This document shows positions 1-8,567 of a stretch of DNA of 39,972 nt, piece after piece. The translations under genes were made by a program, and so were the position numbers. Position 1 is the stretch's first letter, and the number at the start of each line of letters is the position of its first letter. The notes under the pieces are model-generated. The model searched no databases. It was not told the origin of the DNA and was given only the letters and a program-made list of their open reading frames with translations. This DNA is from JAXGTD01 sp040775095 (lineage in GTDB: Bacteria > Pseudomonadota > Gammaproteobacteria > Chromatiales > Chromatiaceae): the NCBI GenBank assembly GCA_040775095.1, contig JAXGTD010000022.1, positions 1-39,972 on the forward strand. The letters are read 5' to 3'.

Positions 1-2958
1 GTGACCGGGGCCGTCGCGGTGCGCGGCTACTCGATGTATGGTGACTCCTACGTCTACGTCCTGTTCAAAGACGGCACAGACCCCTACTGGGCGCGGTCAC
101 GGGTGCTCGAGCTCCTGAACCAGGTCACGGCCCGCCTGCCCGCCGCCGCCAGGCCGCAGTTGGGGCCAGACGCGACCGCGGTGGGCTGGGTCTACCAATA
201 CGCGCTGGTCGACCGGACCGGCACGCATGACCTGGCGCAACTGCGCAGCCTGCAGGACTGGTTCCTCAAATACGAGCTGCAGTCGATCCCGGGCGTGTCG
301 GAGGTCGCCTCCGTTGGCGGCATGGTCAAGCAGTATCAGGTCGTGATCGACCCCGAGGTGCTGCGCGTCTATGAGTTGCCCCTCACGAACCTGTTGCGCA
401 CCATTCGGCGGTCAAACGGCGAATCGGGCGCCGGTGCGATCGAGATGGCGGAGGCGCGCTACATGATCCGCGTCGCCGGCTATCTTGGCGGGCTCGAGGA
501 CCTGCGCAACATCCCGATGTCTCCGCAGGATACCCAGGATGCCGCCAGCACCTGGATGGGCACCAAGGGCTACGATCCGACCGCGACGCTGACGCCGCGG
601 ACCGTCTATCGCCTTGGCGACATCGCCGACGTGCGCCTCGGCCCGGAAATGCGCGAGGGCATCGCCGAGCTCGATGGCCAGGGCGAGGTCGTGGGCGGGA
701 TCGTCCTGATGCGCCCGGGCAACAATGCACTCACGACCATCGCGGCGGTCAAGGCCAAGCTGGCCGACCTGCAGGCGGGGCTGCCCGATGGGGTCGAGGT
801 GGTGCCGGTGTACGACCGCTCCGGGCTCATCCATCGCGCGATCGAGACCCTGGGTAGCCGGCTGGTGGAAGAATTCCTCATCGTCGCGCTGGTGTGCGCG
901 CTGTTCCTCTGGCACCTGCGTTCCTCGCTGGTGGTGATCCTGAGCCTCCCGGTGGGTATCCTCGCCGCCTTTATCGTCATGCAGTGGCAGGGCATCAGCG
1001 CGAACATCATGTCCTTGGGAGGCATCGCGATCGCGATCGGCGCGATGGTCGACGCCGCCATTGTCATGATCGAGAACCTGCACAAGCACATCGAGCGTGA
1101 GCCGCTAACCGCGGAGAACCGCTGGGCAGTCGTCCAGCGCGCAACCGTCGAGGTCGGGCCAGCGCTGTTCCTGTCGTTGCTCATCATCACCCTGAGCTTC
1201 CTGCCGGTGCTGGCCCTGCAGGGCGAAGAGGGACGGCTGTTCTCGCCGCTTGCCTACACCAAGACCTACGCCATGGCGGCAGCCGCGATGCTGTCGATCA
1301 CCCTGGTCCCGGTCCTGCTGGGTCTGCTGGTGCGCGGACATGTCCGCAAGGAGCAGGACAACATCGTCAACCGCGCGCTGATTACGGCCTACCGACCGCT
1401 GCTCGACTGGGTGCTGCGCCAGCCGCGGCTGGTGTTGGTGCTGGCGGTGGCGCTGACCATTGCGGGCGCCTGGCCGGCGTTACGCCTTGGGGCGGAGTTC
1501 ATGCCCGAGCTCGACGAGGGGGATCTGCTCTACATGCCGACCACCTTCCCGGGCATCGCCCCCGACAAGGCGCGTCAGCTGCTGCAGCAGACCGACCGAC
1601 TCATCCTCAGCGTCCCCGAGGTCGAGCGGGTCTTCGGCAAGGTCGGGCGGGCAGATACCGCGACCGACCCGGCCCCAATGGAGATGATCGAGACCACGAT
1701 CCAGCTCAAGCCCCGCGACCAGTGGCGTCCAGGCATGACGATCGACGCCATCAAGGCAGAGCTGGAACGCACGGTCTCTTTCCCGGGCCTGACCAATTCC
1801 TGGCTTATGCCGATCAATGCCCGCCTGCAGATGCTCTCGACCGGGATCAAGACCCCGGTTGGGGTCAAGATCGCCGGACCGGATCTCGCGGTGATCCAGT
1901 CACTGGGCGAGCAGATCGAGGACGTGCTGGCGCCGATGCGCGAGACCAGGTCCGTCTTCGCCGAGCGGGTTTCGGCCGCGCGCTACATCGAGATCGCTCC
2001 GGATCGCATGGAGATGGGCAAGGTGGGCCTGACCGTGGCCGATACCCAGGAGATCGTCGCCAGCGCCGTCGGTGGCGTGAACCTGACCGAGCTGGTCGAG
2101 GGCCGCGAGCGCTATCCGGTGAATCTGCGCTACACGTCCGATACCCGCGACTCGGTGGAGAAGCTCAAACGCCTCCCTATCGTCACCGATGGCAAGGGGA
2201 GCCAGATCCCGCTCGGGGCGGTGGCCCGGATCGAGGTCGTCGATGGGCCCGACATGATCCGCACCGAGGACGCGCGACCCAACGGCTGGGTGTATGTCGA
2301 TGTCGACGGCCAGGATGTCGGCTCCTACGTCGCCATGGCCAAGCGGGAGGTAGCCGCGCGGGTGACCCTGCCGCCGGGATACTCGGTGACCTGGTCTGGC
2401 GCATACGAACATTGGGAAAAGGCCAAGCAGCGGTTGTGGCTGGTCGTACCGTTCACCCTCGCCGTGATCCTGGTGCTGCTCTACCTGAACTTCCGCACCC
2501 TGACCGGCACGCTCATCATCCTGCTGACCCTGCCCCTTGGCCTCGTGGGGGGATTCTGGCTGATGTACCTGCTCGGTTATCACCTGTCCGTGGCCGCGGC
2601 GATCGGGTTCATTGCCCTCGGCGGCGTCGCCGTCGAGATCGGCGTCGTGATGATGCTCTACCTCGACCGCGCGCTGGAACGCCGACGCGCGGCACGCGGT
2701 GCGGCGGGCCTGAGCCCGAGTGACGTGCGGGAGGCCGTGGTCGAGGGGGCACTGCTGCGCCTGCGCCCCGTCACCATGACCAAAGTCGCGATCATCGCCG
2801 CGCTGCTTCCCATCATGTTCGGCACCGGAGCCGGGTCGGAAGCGATGCAGCGCATCGCCGCCCCCGTCGTCGGCGGGATGCTCAGTGTGGCGATCCTCAC
2901 GCTGGCCGTCATCCCCGCGGCCTACTTCATGTGGAAGACCAGCGCATTGAAGCGGTAA
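1..2958 (+). CDS. cusA: CusA/CzcA-family heavy-metal efflux RND pump, 5'-truncated by the window edge
   Basis: Inner-membrane proton-driven pump of the HME-RND family, which exports Cu(I)/Ag(I) or divalent metals through a CusB/CusC-type tripartite complex. The reading frame is open from base 1. By comparison with CusA about 70 N-terminal residues, including the first membrane helix, lie upstream of the window, so the GTG at base 1 is an internal codon. Visible CusA signatures are FKDGTDPYWARSR near the start, the TM4 segment GAMVDAAIVMIEN (about residues 348-360), DPAPMEMIET (about 556-565), QMLSTGIKTP (about 610-619) and the C-terminal GTGAGSEAMQRIAAP. Methionines in the DPAPMEM and QMLSTG segments match two of the CusA Cu/Ag-binding positions, favouring monovalent metal; I could not place the third. 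Nothing related follows it downstream, so it looks like the last gene of a cusCBA-like operon. The family call is firm, the metal specificity less so. Confidence 0.93.
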   Translation: MTGAVAVRGYSMYGDSYVYVLFKDGTDPYWARSRVLELLNQVTARLPAAARPQLGPDATAVGWVYQYALVDRTGTHDLAQLRSLQDWFLKYELQSIPGVSEVASVGGMVKQYQVVIDPEVLRVYELPLTNLLRTIRRSNGESGAGAIEMAEARYMIRVAGYLGGLEDLRNIPMSPQDTQDAASTWMGTKGYDPTATLTPRTVYRLGDIADVRLGPEMREGIAELDGQGEVVGGIVLMRPGNNALTTIAAVKAKLADLQAGLPDGVEVVPVYDRSGLIHRAIETLGSRLVEEFLIVALVCALFLWHLRSSLVVILSLPVGILAAFIVMQWQGISANIMSLGGIAIAIGAMVDAAIVMIENLHKHIEREPLTAENRWAVVQRATVEVGPALFLSLLIITLSFLPVLALQGEEGRLFSPLAYTKTYAMAAAAMLSITLVPVLLGLLVRGHVRKEQDNIVNRALITAYRPLLDWVLRQPRLVLVLAVALTIAGAWPALRLGAEFMPELDEGDLLYMPTTFPGIAPDKARQLLQQTDRLILSVPEVERVFGKVGRADTATDPAPMEMIETTIQLKPRDQWRPGMTIDAIKAELERTVSFPGLTNSWLMPINARLQMLSTGIKTPVGVKIAGPDLAVIQSLGEQIEDVLAPMRETRSVFAERVSAARYIEIAPDRMEMGKVGLTVADTQEIVASAVGGVNLTELVEGRERYPVNLRYTSDTRDSVEKLKRLPIVTDGKGSQIPLGAVARIEVVDGPDMIRTEDARPNGWVYVDVDGQDVGSYVAMAKREVAARVTLPPGYSVTWSGAYEHWEKAKQRLWLVVPFTLAVILVLLYLNFRTLTGTLIILLTLPLGLVGGFWLMYLLGYHLSVAAAIGFIALGGVAVEIGVVMMLYLDRALERRRAARGAAGLSPSDVREAVVEGALLRLRPVTMTKVAIIAALLPIMFGTGAGSEAMQRIAAPVVGGMLSVAILTLAVIPAAYFMWKTSALKR

Positions 2959-3584
2959 CGGAACCGCACCTGGCTCGCAAGGCCGACGGTCGGACGGATT
3001 GGGCCGATCCAGCACTGGGGTCGGCCACGTCGGCCGGGGTCCGGGACCCGACGATGGCCCAGGCCGGCAAACTTGGGCTAGGGCCGGGACTTGGTCGGAT
3101 TTCGACCAGACCGCGGGCCAGGGCCAAGCGCTGAATATCCAGTCCAACACAACAGGACCGGCGCCTCGGCGTCAGTCCTGTTCCCGTTCATCGTGGGATT
3201 ACCCATCGCCGGGCCGCGGAGGTGGGGCAGCGAAGGCCCGGGCAACGCTCGGGGCTCGGCTCAGTCCGATTCCCCTCCGATGCCCACTCCGGGTCCGCCG
3301 GGTGGTCGTCCTCCCCCAGATTCGACAGCGCGCCGAGTGGGAGGAAAATTAGGTGAAACGGGGTAGTCAGTGGCATTCTTGATCCGTAGACCACCATCGG
3401 GCGGCCCTGCGCCGGGAAAGCGGCCCTTTAGGCCAAAGGGGGCAGAGTCAGAACGCAATCGCGATTTCGGCTCGATGGATGGGATATCCGTGTCGGGTCC
3501 GCGCTACGGTCTGGTGCCGGGCATGGCTTCGCCACGGTTGCGCAAAACCGCACCACCGCTGATGCCGCGACAGACCAAATCCGC
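2959..3584. other. 626-bp intergenic region between cusA and the sugar ABC operon
   Basis: No convincing gene. It contains a strong terminator-like hairpin (3151-3182) and a smaller one, CCCTTT-AGGCC-AAAGGG, at 3424-3440. A GTG-initiated frame at 3370-3609 has no ribosome binding site, a Pro/Arg/Gly-rich translation and overlaps the lipoprotein start, so it is not annotated. The promoter of the ABC operon must lie here, but no good -35/-10 pair is visible. Confidence 0.6.
3151..3182 (+). terminator. Hairpin downstream of cusA, probable transcription terminator
   Basis: AACAGGAC at 3151-3158 pairs perfectly with GTCCTGTT at 3175-3182. Inside this, after one mismatch, GGCGCC pairs with GGCGTC (one G-U), giving a stem of about 15 bp with a tight loop. 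Only a weak T-rich tail follows. It lies 190 bp after the cusA stop. Strong hairpin, but its role as terminator is inferred. Confidence 0.45.
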
Positions 3585-4835
3585 ATGCGTCCCACCCTTC
3601 AAGCGCTGACCGGGATCATCGTCCTCGGCGGGCTGATCCCATTAGGCGGCTGCAGCCGCGACGCACCACGGCCGCCGACGCTCGCCTGGTACGTCTTTGA
3701 CGAGCAGTCTGGGGCCTTCGCCGAGGCGGCGCGGCGCTGTAGTGCGCAATCCGATGGGGCCTACCGGATCGAGCCGCGGCCGTTGCCAACCGACGCGGAC
3801 CAGCAGCACGAGCAGTTGGCGCGGCGGCTCGCGGCCCGGGACAGCGACATCGACCTGATTGGCATGGACGTGATCTGGACGCCGGAATTCGCGCGCGCGG
3901 GATGGATCCTGCCCTGGCCAGAGCCCGTTGCCGAGCGGGCGCGCGCGGGACGTCTCTCAACCGCGGTTGTCAGCGCAAGCGATGCGGGTCGCCTCTGGGC
4001 CGCGCCCTTCACGTCCAACACGCAATTGCTCTGGTACCGCACCGACCGGGTCGCCACGCCACCTCACACTTGGGACGAGATGATCGACCAGGCCGAGCGA
4101 CTGGGCAGGTTGGGGACCATCGAGGCCCAGGGGGCACGCTACGAGGGGCTGACGGTGTTCTTCGTGTCGTTGCTCGCCTCCGCGGGCGGAGACGTGCTCG
4201 CCGCCGATGGCAAGACGGTGGCGCTGCAGACCGAGCCCACGCTCGCCGCGCTGCGCATCCTCCGACGCCTTGCCCGCTCGCCAGCCGCCCCCGCCGGTCT
4301 GGCCACCGTGCGCGAGGATCAGGCGCGCCTCGGCTTCGAGACCGGCGAGGCCACTTTTATGATCAACTACAGTTTCGTCTGGCCAAGTGCCCGGAACAAC
4401 GCCCCCGACGTGGCCGCACACATGGGCTGGGCACGCTGGCCGGCGGTGGATCCGGGCAGGCCGGCCCAGGTGACCCTTGGTGGCATCAACATCGGGGTCG
4501 GCGCCTTCTCGCGTCATCCGGAGCTGGCGTTCAACGCCGCGGCCTGCCTGGCCTCCGAGGAGAATCAACGCGTCGCCGCCGCGCGCGGCGGCCTGCCACC
4601 AACGATCTTGTCCCTCTACGACGATCCACGGGTGCGCGAGACCTTCCCGTTCGCTGATCTGTTGCGCGAGACCCTGCGCCAGGCGGTACAGCGCCCGCGC
4701 ACGCCGCTCTACAGCGACGTGTCGCTGGCGATCAGTCGCACGCTGCATCCCCTCTCCGGGATCGATCCGGGGCGCGATCTGGTGCGCCTGCGCGCCGCCG
4801 TTGGCCGGGCCCTGCGCTCGGAGGGGTTGCTGTGA
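3585..4835 (+). CDS. Sugar ABC transporter, substrate-binding lipoprotein (CUT1 family)
   Basis: Extracytoplasmic solute-binding protein of 416 residues that delivers a sugar to the two permeases encoded next. The N-terminus is a lipoprotein signal: a hydrophobic stretch ends in the lipobox LGGC (residues 20-23), so Cys23 should be lipidated. The mature part has the cluster-1 extracellular solute-binding fold of the LpqY/ThuE/MalE type (DLIGMDVIWTPEFARAGWILPW near residue 85-105, GGINIGV near 300). The ATG at 3585 is chosen because it starts the signal peptide; no clear Shine-Dalgarno sequence precedes it. The stop overlaps the next gene by 4 bp (GTGA), indicating translational coupling. Family resemblance points to trehalose, maltose or a related alpha-glucoside, but the ligand cannot be read from the sequence. 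Confidence 0.88.
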   Translation: MRPTLQALTGIIVLGGLIPLGGCSRDAPRPPTLAWYVFDEQSGAFAEAARRCSAQSDGAYRIEPRPLPTDADQQHEQLARRLAARDSDIDLIGMDVIWTPEFARAGWILPWPEPVAERARAGRLSTAVVSASDAGRLWAAPFTSNTQLLWYRTDRVATPPHTWDEMIDQAERLGRLGTIEAQGARYEGLTVFFVSLLASAGGDVLAADGKTVALQTEPTLAALRILRRLARSPAAPAGLATVREDQARLGFETGEATFMINYSFVWPSARNNAPDVAAHMGWARWPAVDPGRPAQVTLGGINIGVGAFSRHPELAFNAAACLASEENQRVAAARGGLPPTILSLYDDPRVRETFPFADLLRETLRQAVQRPRTPLYSDVSLAISRTLHPLSGIDPGRDLVRLRAAVGRALRSEGLL

Positions 4836-5719
4836 GGCGGCCAGTCCACCTCGACCCGGCGCAGGCCCGTCTGGGTTGGCTGCTGTGCGCCCCGGCGGTG
4901 CTCGTGATGCTCTCGGTAACCGCCTACCCGATCCTCGATTCCCTGTGGCTATCCCTGTTCCGCTACGATCTGCGCTTTCCCCAGGAGCGGACCTTTGTCG
5001 GGCTCACCAACTACGCCCGGGTGCTGAGCTCCGGGGTATGGTGGCAGGCCGTCGCGAGCACGACGTTCATCACCCTGGTGTCGGTGGCTATCGAACTGGT
5101 TCTGGGCGTGATGCTGGCGCTGCTGATGCACCGGGCGGTGTTCCTGCGCCGCACCTTGCGCGCGGCGGTCCTGGTGCCTTACGGCATCATCACCGTCGTC
5201 GCGGCACTGGCGTGGAAGTTCGCGTTCGACCCCCTCACCGGGTTCATCGGTCCGCTGTATCCGGGCCAGCCCGCCTGGCTCGCGGAGCCCTGGTCGGCGT
5301 TCCTCGTCGTCATCCTCACCGAGGTCTGGAAGACCACGCCATTCATGGCCCTGCTGCTGCTGGCCGGCCTGACGCTGGTGCCAGCAGACCTGTTGGCCGC
5401 GGCGCGGGTGGATGGCGCCAATGCCTGGCAGCGCTTCTGGCGGATCCGTCTGCCCCTGATGCGCCGCGCGCTTCTCGTGGCCCTGATGTTTCGAACCCTC
5501 GACGCGTTCCGCCTCTTCGACACCGTTTATGTGCAGACCCGGGGCACGCAGGGCACCGAGACCGTCTCCGTGGTCGGCTATCAGACTCTGATCACACGGC
5601 TAAACCTCGGCCTGGGCTCGGCGGTATCGGTGCTGATCTTCGTCTGCGTGATCCTGATCGCCGCCGTGTTCGCCCGTGCGATCGGAACGGGCCTGACACG
5701 CCACGAGGATCCGCGATGA
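4832..5719 (+). CDS. Sugar ABC transporter permease, MalF/SugA type
   Basis: Integral membrane permease of 295 residues, first of the two channel subunits of the CUT1 importer. About six hydrophobic segments are visible, beginning with LGWLLCAPAVLVMLSVTAYP. The EAA-type cytoplasmic loop that docks on the ATPase is present as AAARVDGANAWQRFWRIRLP, around residues 190-209. The GTG start at 4832 overlaps the lipoprotein stop codon by 4 bp, and its own stop overlaps the next permease start by 4 bp (ATGA at 5716). The gene is thus embedded in a tightly coupled operon. Length is normal for MalF-type permeases lacking the extra N-terminal domain of E. coli MalF. Confidence 0.92.
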   Translation: MRRPVHLDPAQARLGWLLCAPAVLVMLSVTAYPILDSLWLSLFRYDLRFPQERTFVGLTNYARVLSSGVWWQAVASTTFITLVSVAIELVLGVMLALLMHRAVFLRRTLRAAVLVPYGIITVVAALAWKFAFDPLTGFIGPLYPGQPAWLAEPWSAFLVVILTEVWKTTPFMALLLLAGLTLVPADLLAAARVDGANAWQRFWRIRLPLMRRALLVALMFRTLDAFRLFDTVYVQTRGTQGTETVSVVGYQTLITRLNLGLGSAVSVLIFVCVILIAAVFARAIGTGLTRHEDPR

Positions 5720-6552
5720 GGACACCCGACGGCCTGCTCGATCTGCTGTTCTGGCGCGTCGGCGGCCTGCTGGTCATCCTCTATGCCCTGCTGCCGCTGG
5801 GGTGGATCCTCTCACTGTCGTTGAAGCCCGCCTCCGAGCTCGGCGACGGGCATTTTCTGCCCCAGACACCCAGCCTTGAGCATTTTCGCGCCATCGCCGC
5901 CGATCGGCAGTTTCCTGCCGCGCTGTGGAACTCGCTGGGCATCGCGAGCCTGTCGACGCTGCTGGCGATCCTGCTGGCAACCCTTGCCGCCTATGCGATC
6001 GTGCGGCTGCGTTTTCGCGGCCGAGGGTTGATCCTCGGCGCCGCCCTGGCGGTAGCCATGTTCCCGCCCGTCTCCGTGGTGGGGCCGCTGTTCGACCTGT
6101 GGCGCGGCACCGGACTCTTCGACACCTGGGCCGGGCTGATCCTGCCCTATCTGACCTTCACGCTGCCGCTCGCGATCTGGACCCTGTCGGCGTACTTTCG
6201 GGAGCTCCCATGGGATCTGGAGAAGGCGGCGCGGATCGACGGGGCCACGCCCTTACAGGCGTTTCGCCACGTCATCGTCCCGCTGGGCGCCCCGGGGGTC
6301 TTTGCGTCGGCTATCCTGGTGTTCGTGTTCGCGTGGAACGACTTCCTGTTCGCCGCGGCACTGACCTCCACGAACGCGGCCCGCACGGCTCCGGTCGCGA
6401 TCGCCTTCTTCACCGGCAGCTCGCGCTTCGAGTTGCCGGCCGGGGCCATCGCGGCGGCCTCGCTGGTGGTCACGCTCCCGGTGTTGGTCGCCATCCTGTT
6501 GTTTCAGCGTCGCATCGTTGCCGGGCTGACGGCCGGCGCGGTGAAGGGATAG
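5716..6552 (+). CDS. Sugar ABC transporter permease, MalG/SugB type
   Basis: Second channel subunit, 278 residues, with about six membrane segments. The EAA loop reads LEKAARIDGATPLQAFRHVI, near residues 173-192, followed by VPLGAPG. The reading frame is open far upstream, but the ATG at 5716 is the real start: it overlaps the previous stop by 4 bp, and the translation MRTPDGLLDLLFWRVGGLLV begins just before the first membrane helix, as in MalG relatives. It is followed after 13 bp by the ATPase gene. It works with the preceding permease as a heterodimer. Confidence 0.92.
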   Translation: MRTPDGLLDLLFWRVGGLLVILYALLPLGWILSLSLKPASELGDGHFLPQTPSLEHFRAIAADRQFPAALWNSLGIASLSTLLAILLATLAAYAIVRLRFRGRGLILGAALAVAMFPPVSVVGPLFDLWRGTGLFDTWAGLILPYLTFTLPLAIWTLSAYFRELPWDLEKAARIDGATPLQAFRHVIVPLGAPGVFASAILVFVFAWNDFLFAAALTSTNAARTAPVAIAFFTGSSRFELPAGAIAAASLVVTLPVLVAILLFQRRIVAGLTAGAVKG

Positions 6553-6565
6553 GGGCAGCCGCATC

Positions 6566-7744
6566 GTGGCCGAGATCCGCCTCGTCGACATCAGCAAACG
6601 CTTCGCCGATGGTACGCGCGCCTTGGAGCGCACCGACCTTGCCATCCATGACGGCGAGCTGTTCATCCTCGTTGGCCCGTCCGGTTGCGGGAAATCGACC
6701 CTGCTCGAGATCGTCGTCGGTCTGAGCGCCCCCAGTACCGGCGAGGTGCTGGTGGACGGGGAGCCGGTGACGCGCAAGGACCCGAAGGACCGCAACATGG
6801 CCATGGTGTTCCAGGGCTACGCCATCTATCCCCACATGACGGTGCGCGAGAATCTTGCCTTCCCGCTGCGGCTCGCCCGGCTCGACCCGGCCGAGATCGC
6901 CGCGCGCGTCCAACAGGCCGCGGAGCTCCTCGAGCTCGGTCCCCTGCTCGAGCGCAAGCCGGCGGCACTCTCGGGCGGCCAGCGCCAGCGCGTGGCCATG
7001 GGCCGGGCCATCGTGCGTCGCCCCGCCCTGTTCCTGCTCGACGAGCCACTGTCGAATCTGGATGCGAGGCTGCGCGGCCAGATGCGCGTCGAGATCAAGC
7101 GCCTGCAACAACGTTTGCGCACGACCATGCTGTACGTGACCCACGACCAGACCGAGGCCATGACCCTCGGCGACCGGGTTGCGGTACTGCGCGCGGGTGT
7201 GATCCAGCAGGTCGGCACCCCGCGCCAGCTCTACGAGACCCCCGCGAATCTCTTTGTCGCCGGGTTCATCGGCGCGCCCGCCATGGGTTTCCTGCCGGCC
7301 GAAATCGAAGGCGACAGACTCTGTATGCCGATGCTCGACCTGCCATTGTCCACCGTACTGCCAGGGGAACGGACCCCGGTACCGCGGCGGCTGATCGTGG
7401 GGATCCGCCCCGAGCATTTCGCGGCGGTGCAGGACGCACGCGCCGGCACCGACGGCGGCCGGCCCCTCCCCTGCTTTCGCGCCCGTGTCGAGCTGATCGA
7501 TTGGTTGGGCGCCGAACAACACCTGCATCTCGACATACCCGTCGTCGGGGCTTCGGACTGGCCCAGCGCGCTGCCAACACAGATCACGTGCGACGACGCC
7601 GGCAACGATCACCTGCGGCTGGTGGCGCGCGTGGAGAGCGATACTCCGGCGGCGGAGGGCCAGCTCATCGACCTGAGCCTGGACCCGGGCAAGCTCAGCG
7701 TGTTCGACGCGCACACCGGGGAACGCGTCGGCAGCGCCCCGTAG
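6566..7744 (+). CDS. Sugar ABC transporter ATP-binding protein (MalK/UgpC/MsmK type)
   Basis: Cytoplasmic ATPase of 392 residues that powers the sugar importer. All ABC motifs are intact: Walker A GPSGCGKST (about residues 36-44), Q-loop MVFQGYAIYPHMTV, signature LSGGQRQRVAMGRA (about 135), Walker B LFLLDEPLSNLD (about 155) and switch histidine in YVTHDQTEAMTLGDR. The C-terminal third matches the TOBE/OB regulatory region of MalK-type proteins (VGIRPEHFA near residue 280). The start is GTG at 6566, 13 bp after the permease stop. It is the last gene of the operon and converges with the left ATPase operon. No sugar-catabolic enzyme or regulator adjoins it. Confidence 0.94.
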   Translation: MAEIRLVDISKRFADGTRALERTDLAIHDGELFILVGPSGCGKSTLLEIVVGLSAPSTGEVLVDGEPVTRKDPKDRNMAMVFQGYAIYPHMTVRENLAFPLRLARLDPAEIAARVQQAAELLELGPLLERKPAALSGGQRQRVAMGRAIVRRPALFLLDEPLSNLDARLRGQMRVEIKRLQQRLRTTMLYVTHDQTEAMTLGDRVAVLRAGVIQQVGTPRQLYETPANLFVAGFIGAPAMGFLPAEIEGDRLCMPMLDLPLSTVLPGERTPVPRRLIVGIRPEHFAAVQDARAGTDGGRPLPCFRARVELIDWLGAEQHLHLDIPVVGASDWPSALPTQITCDDAGNDHLRLVARVESDTPAAEGQLIDLSLDPGKLSVFDAHTGERVGSAP

Positions 7745-7818
7745 TGGACGCGATGCGCCCGTTTCAGGCCGTGCCCTGGACTGACAACGTTGCTCTCACC
7801 AACAGGAGTCGCGCAAGA

Positions 7819-7883
7819 CCTCGCAAGGCGAGGCCTGGACCGGGGCGGTCTTGGCGGAACGGTCCGGCGCAGTCCTCCGGACC
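7819..7883. terminator. Two adjacent hairpins between convergent genes
   Basis: CCTCGC (7819-7824) pairs with GCGAGG (7828-7833), and GGTCCGG (7861-7867) pairs with CCGGACC (7877-7883). They lie between the ABC ATPase stop (7744) and the stop of the left ATPase operon's last gene (7913), where bidirectional termination is expected. Neither has a T-run, so the assignment is tentative. Confidence 0.3.
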
Positions 7884-7912
7884 GAGCCGCCGCGAATGGT
7901 GTCAGGGCCGAC

Positions 7913-8551
7913 TCAGCGCTTGGCGTGACGCACGCGCACGGCCTCTTCCCGCTCCAGCTCCTCGAGCGCGACCTCGACGACCGTCAGTGACTCCTCCACC
8001 TCGGGCAGCAGCACGTCCTCGAGGGCGCGTGCCCGCCGCGCGGTGCGCACGTACTCCGCCCGCAACCGTTCGAGGTTGCCCGTGAGCACGGCCAGCCGAC
8101 TCGCGACCGGAATCAGACGGGCAAAGCAGGCCCGGCAGCGCTCTGCCTCCGGACTCTGCATCACCGATGGTCCTTGCGGGTCCGCCCCGGTCTGCGTCGC
8201 CGCGCTCCCGGTACCGTTCGGCGGCAGGGCAGGCACCGCCTCGACACGCACGCCAAGCACCGATCGGCTCTCACCGCTGACGCCACACTCCGGCGCGGGC
8301 GCCGATGGATAGACCCCCAGCTCTTCGAAACCGTGGCGGCCCAGCGCCGCGCGGATCGCCTCTTGCGCGGCGCACTGCCGGTCCCGGTAGGTGCTTAGCG
8401 TGTCCTCATAGTCCCTGAGCGTGGCAAGGATCTCGGCCGCGAGAATCAGCCGTTTCTCGTCGAGGAATCGATACCCTTCCTGCATCCCAGCCCGCTCGTC
8501 CCTGAGCTCGAGGTAGGCGCTGTGGGTGGGGATGATCTCGCGACCTGACAT
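7913..8551 (-). CDS. atpD: V-type ATPase subunit D, left operon (central stalk)
   Basis: Central rotor-shaft subunit that transmits rotation between the A3B3 head and the c-ring; 212 residues. Both ends form long predicted coiled coils (SAYLELRDERAGMQEGYRFL at the N-terminus, a Glu/Arg-rich helix at the C-terminus), as in family members. The central part carries a Pro/Ala/Gly/Thr-rich stretch not seen in the right-hand copy. The ATG at 8551 is preferred over an in-frame start at 8599 because it begins just before the first coiled coil and lies 16 bp after the subunit B stop. It is the last gene of the leftward operon. D subunits diverge strongly, so much of the call rests on operon position and coiled-coil architecture. 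Confidence 0.82.
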   Translation of the reverse strand: MSGREIIPTHSAYLELRDERAGMQEGYRFLDEKRLILAAEILATLRDYEDTLSTYRDRQCAAQEAIRAALGRHGFEELGVYPSAPAPECGVSGESRSVLGVRVEAVPALPPNGTGSAATQTGADPQGPSVMQSPEAERCRACFARLIPVASRLAVLTGNLERLRAEYVRTARRARALEDVLLPEVEESLTVVEVALEELEREEAVRVRHAKR

Positions 8552-8567
8552 CGGGGCGCTGCGCTCC

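Noticed and set aside
1900..3150. 416-codon minus-strand frame across the end of cusA
   Set aside because: Overlaps conserved CusA coding sequence; composition shows it is a shadow.
3370..3609. Small GTG-started open frame before the lipoprotein gene
   Set aside because: No ribosome site, Pro/Arg-rich translation, overlaps the signal peptide of the real gene.
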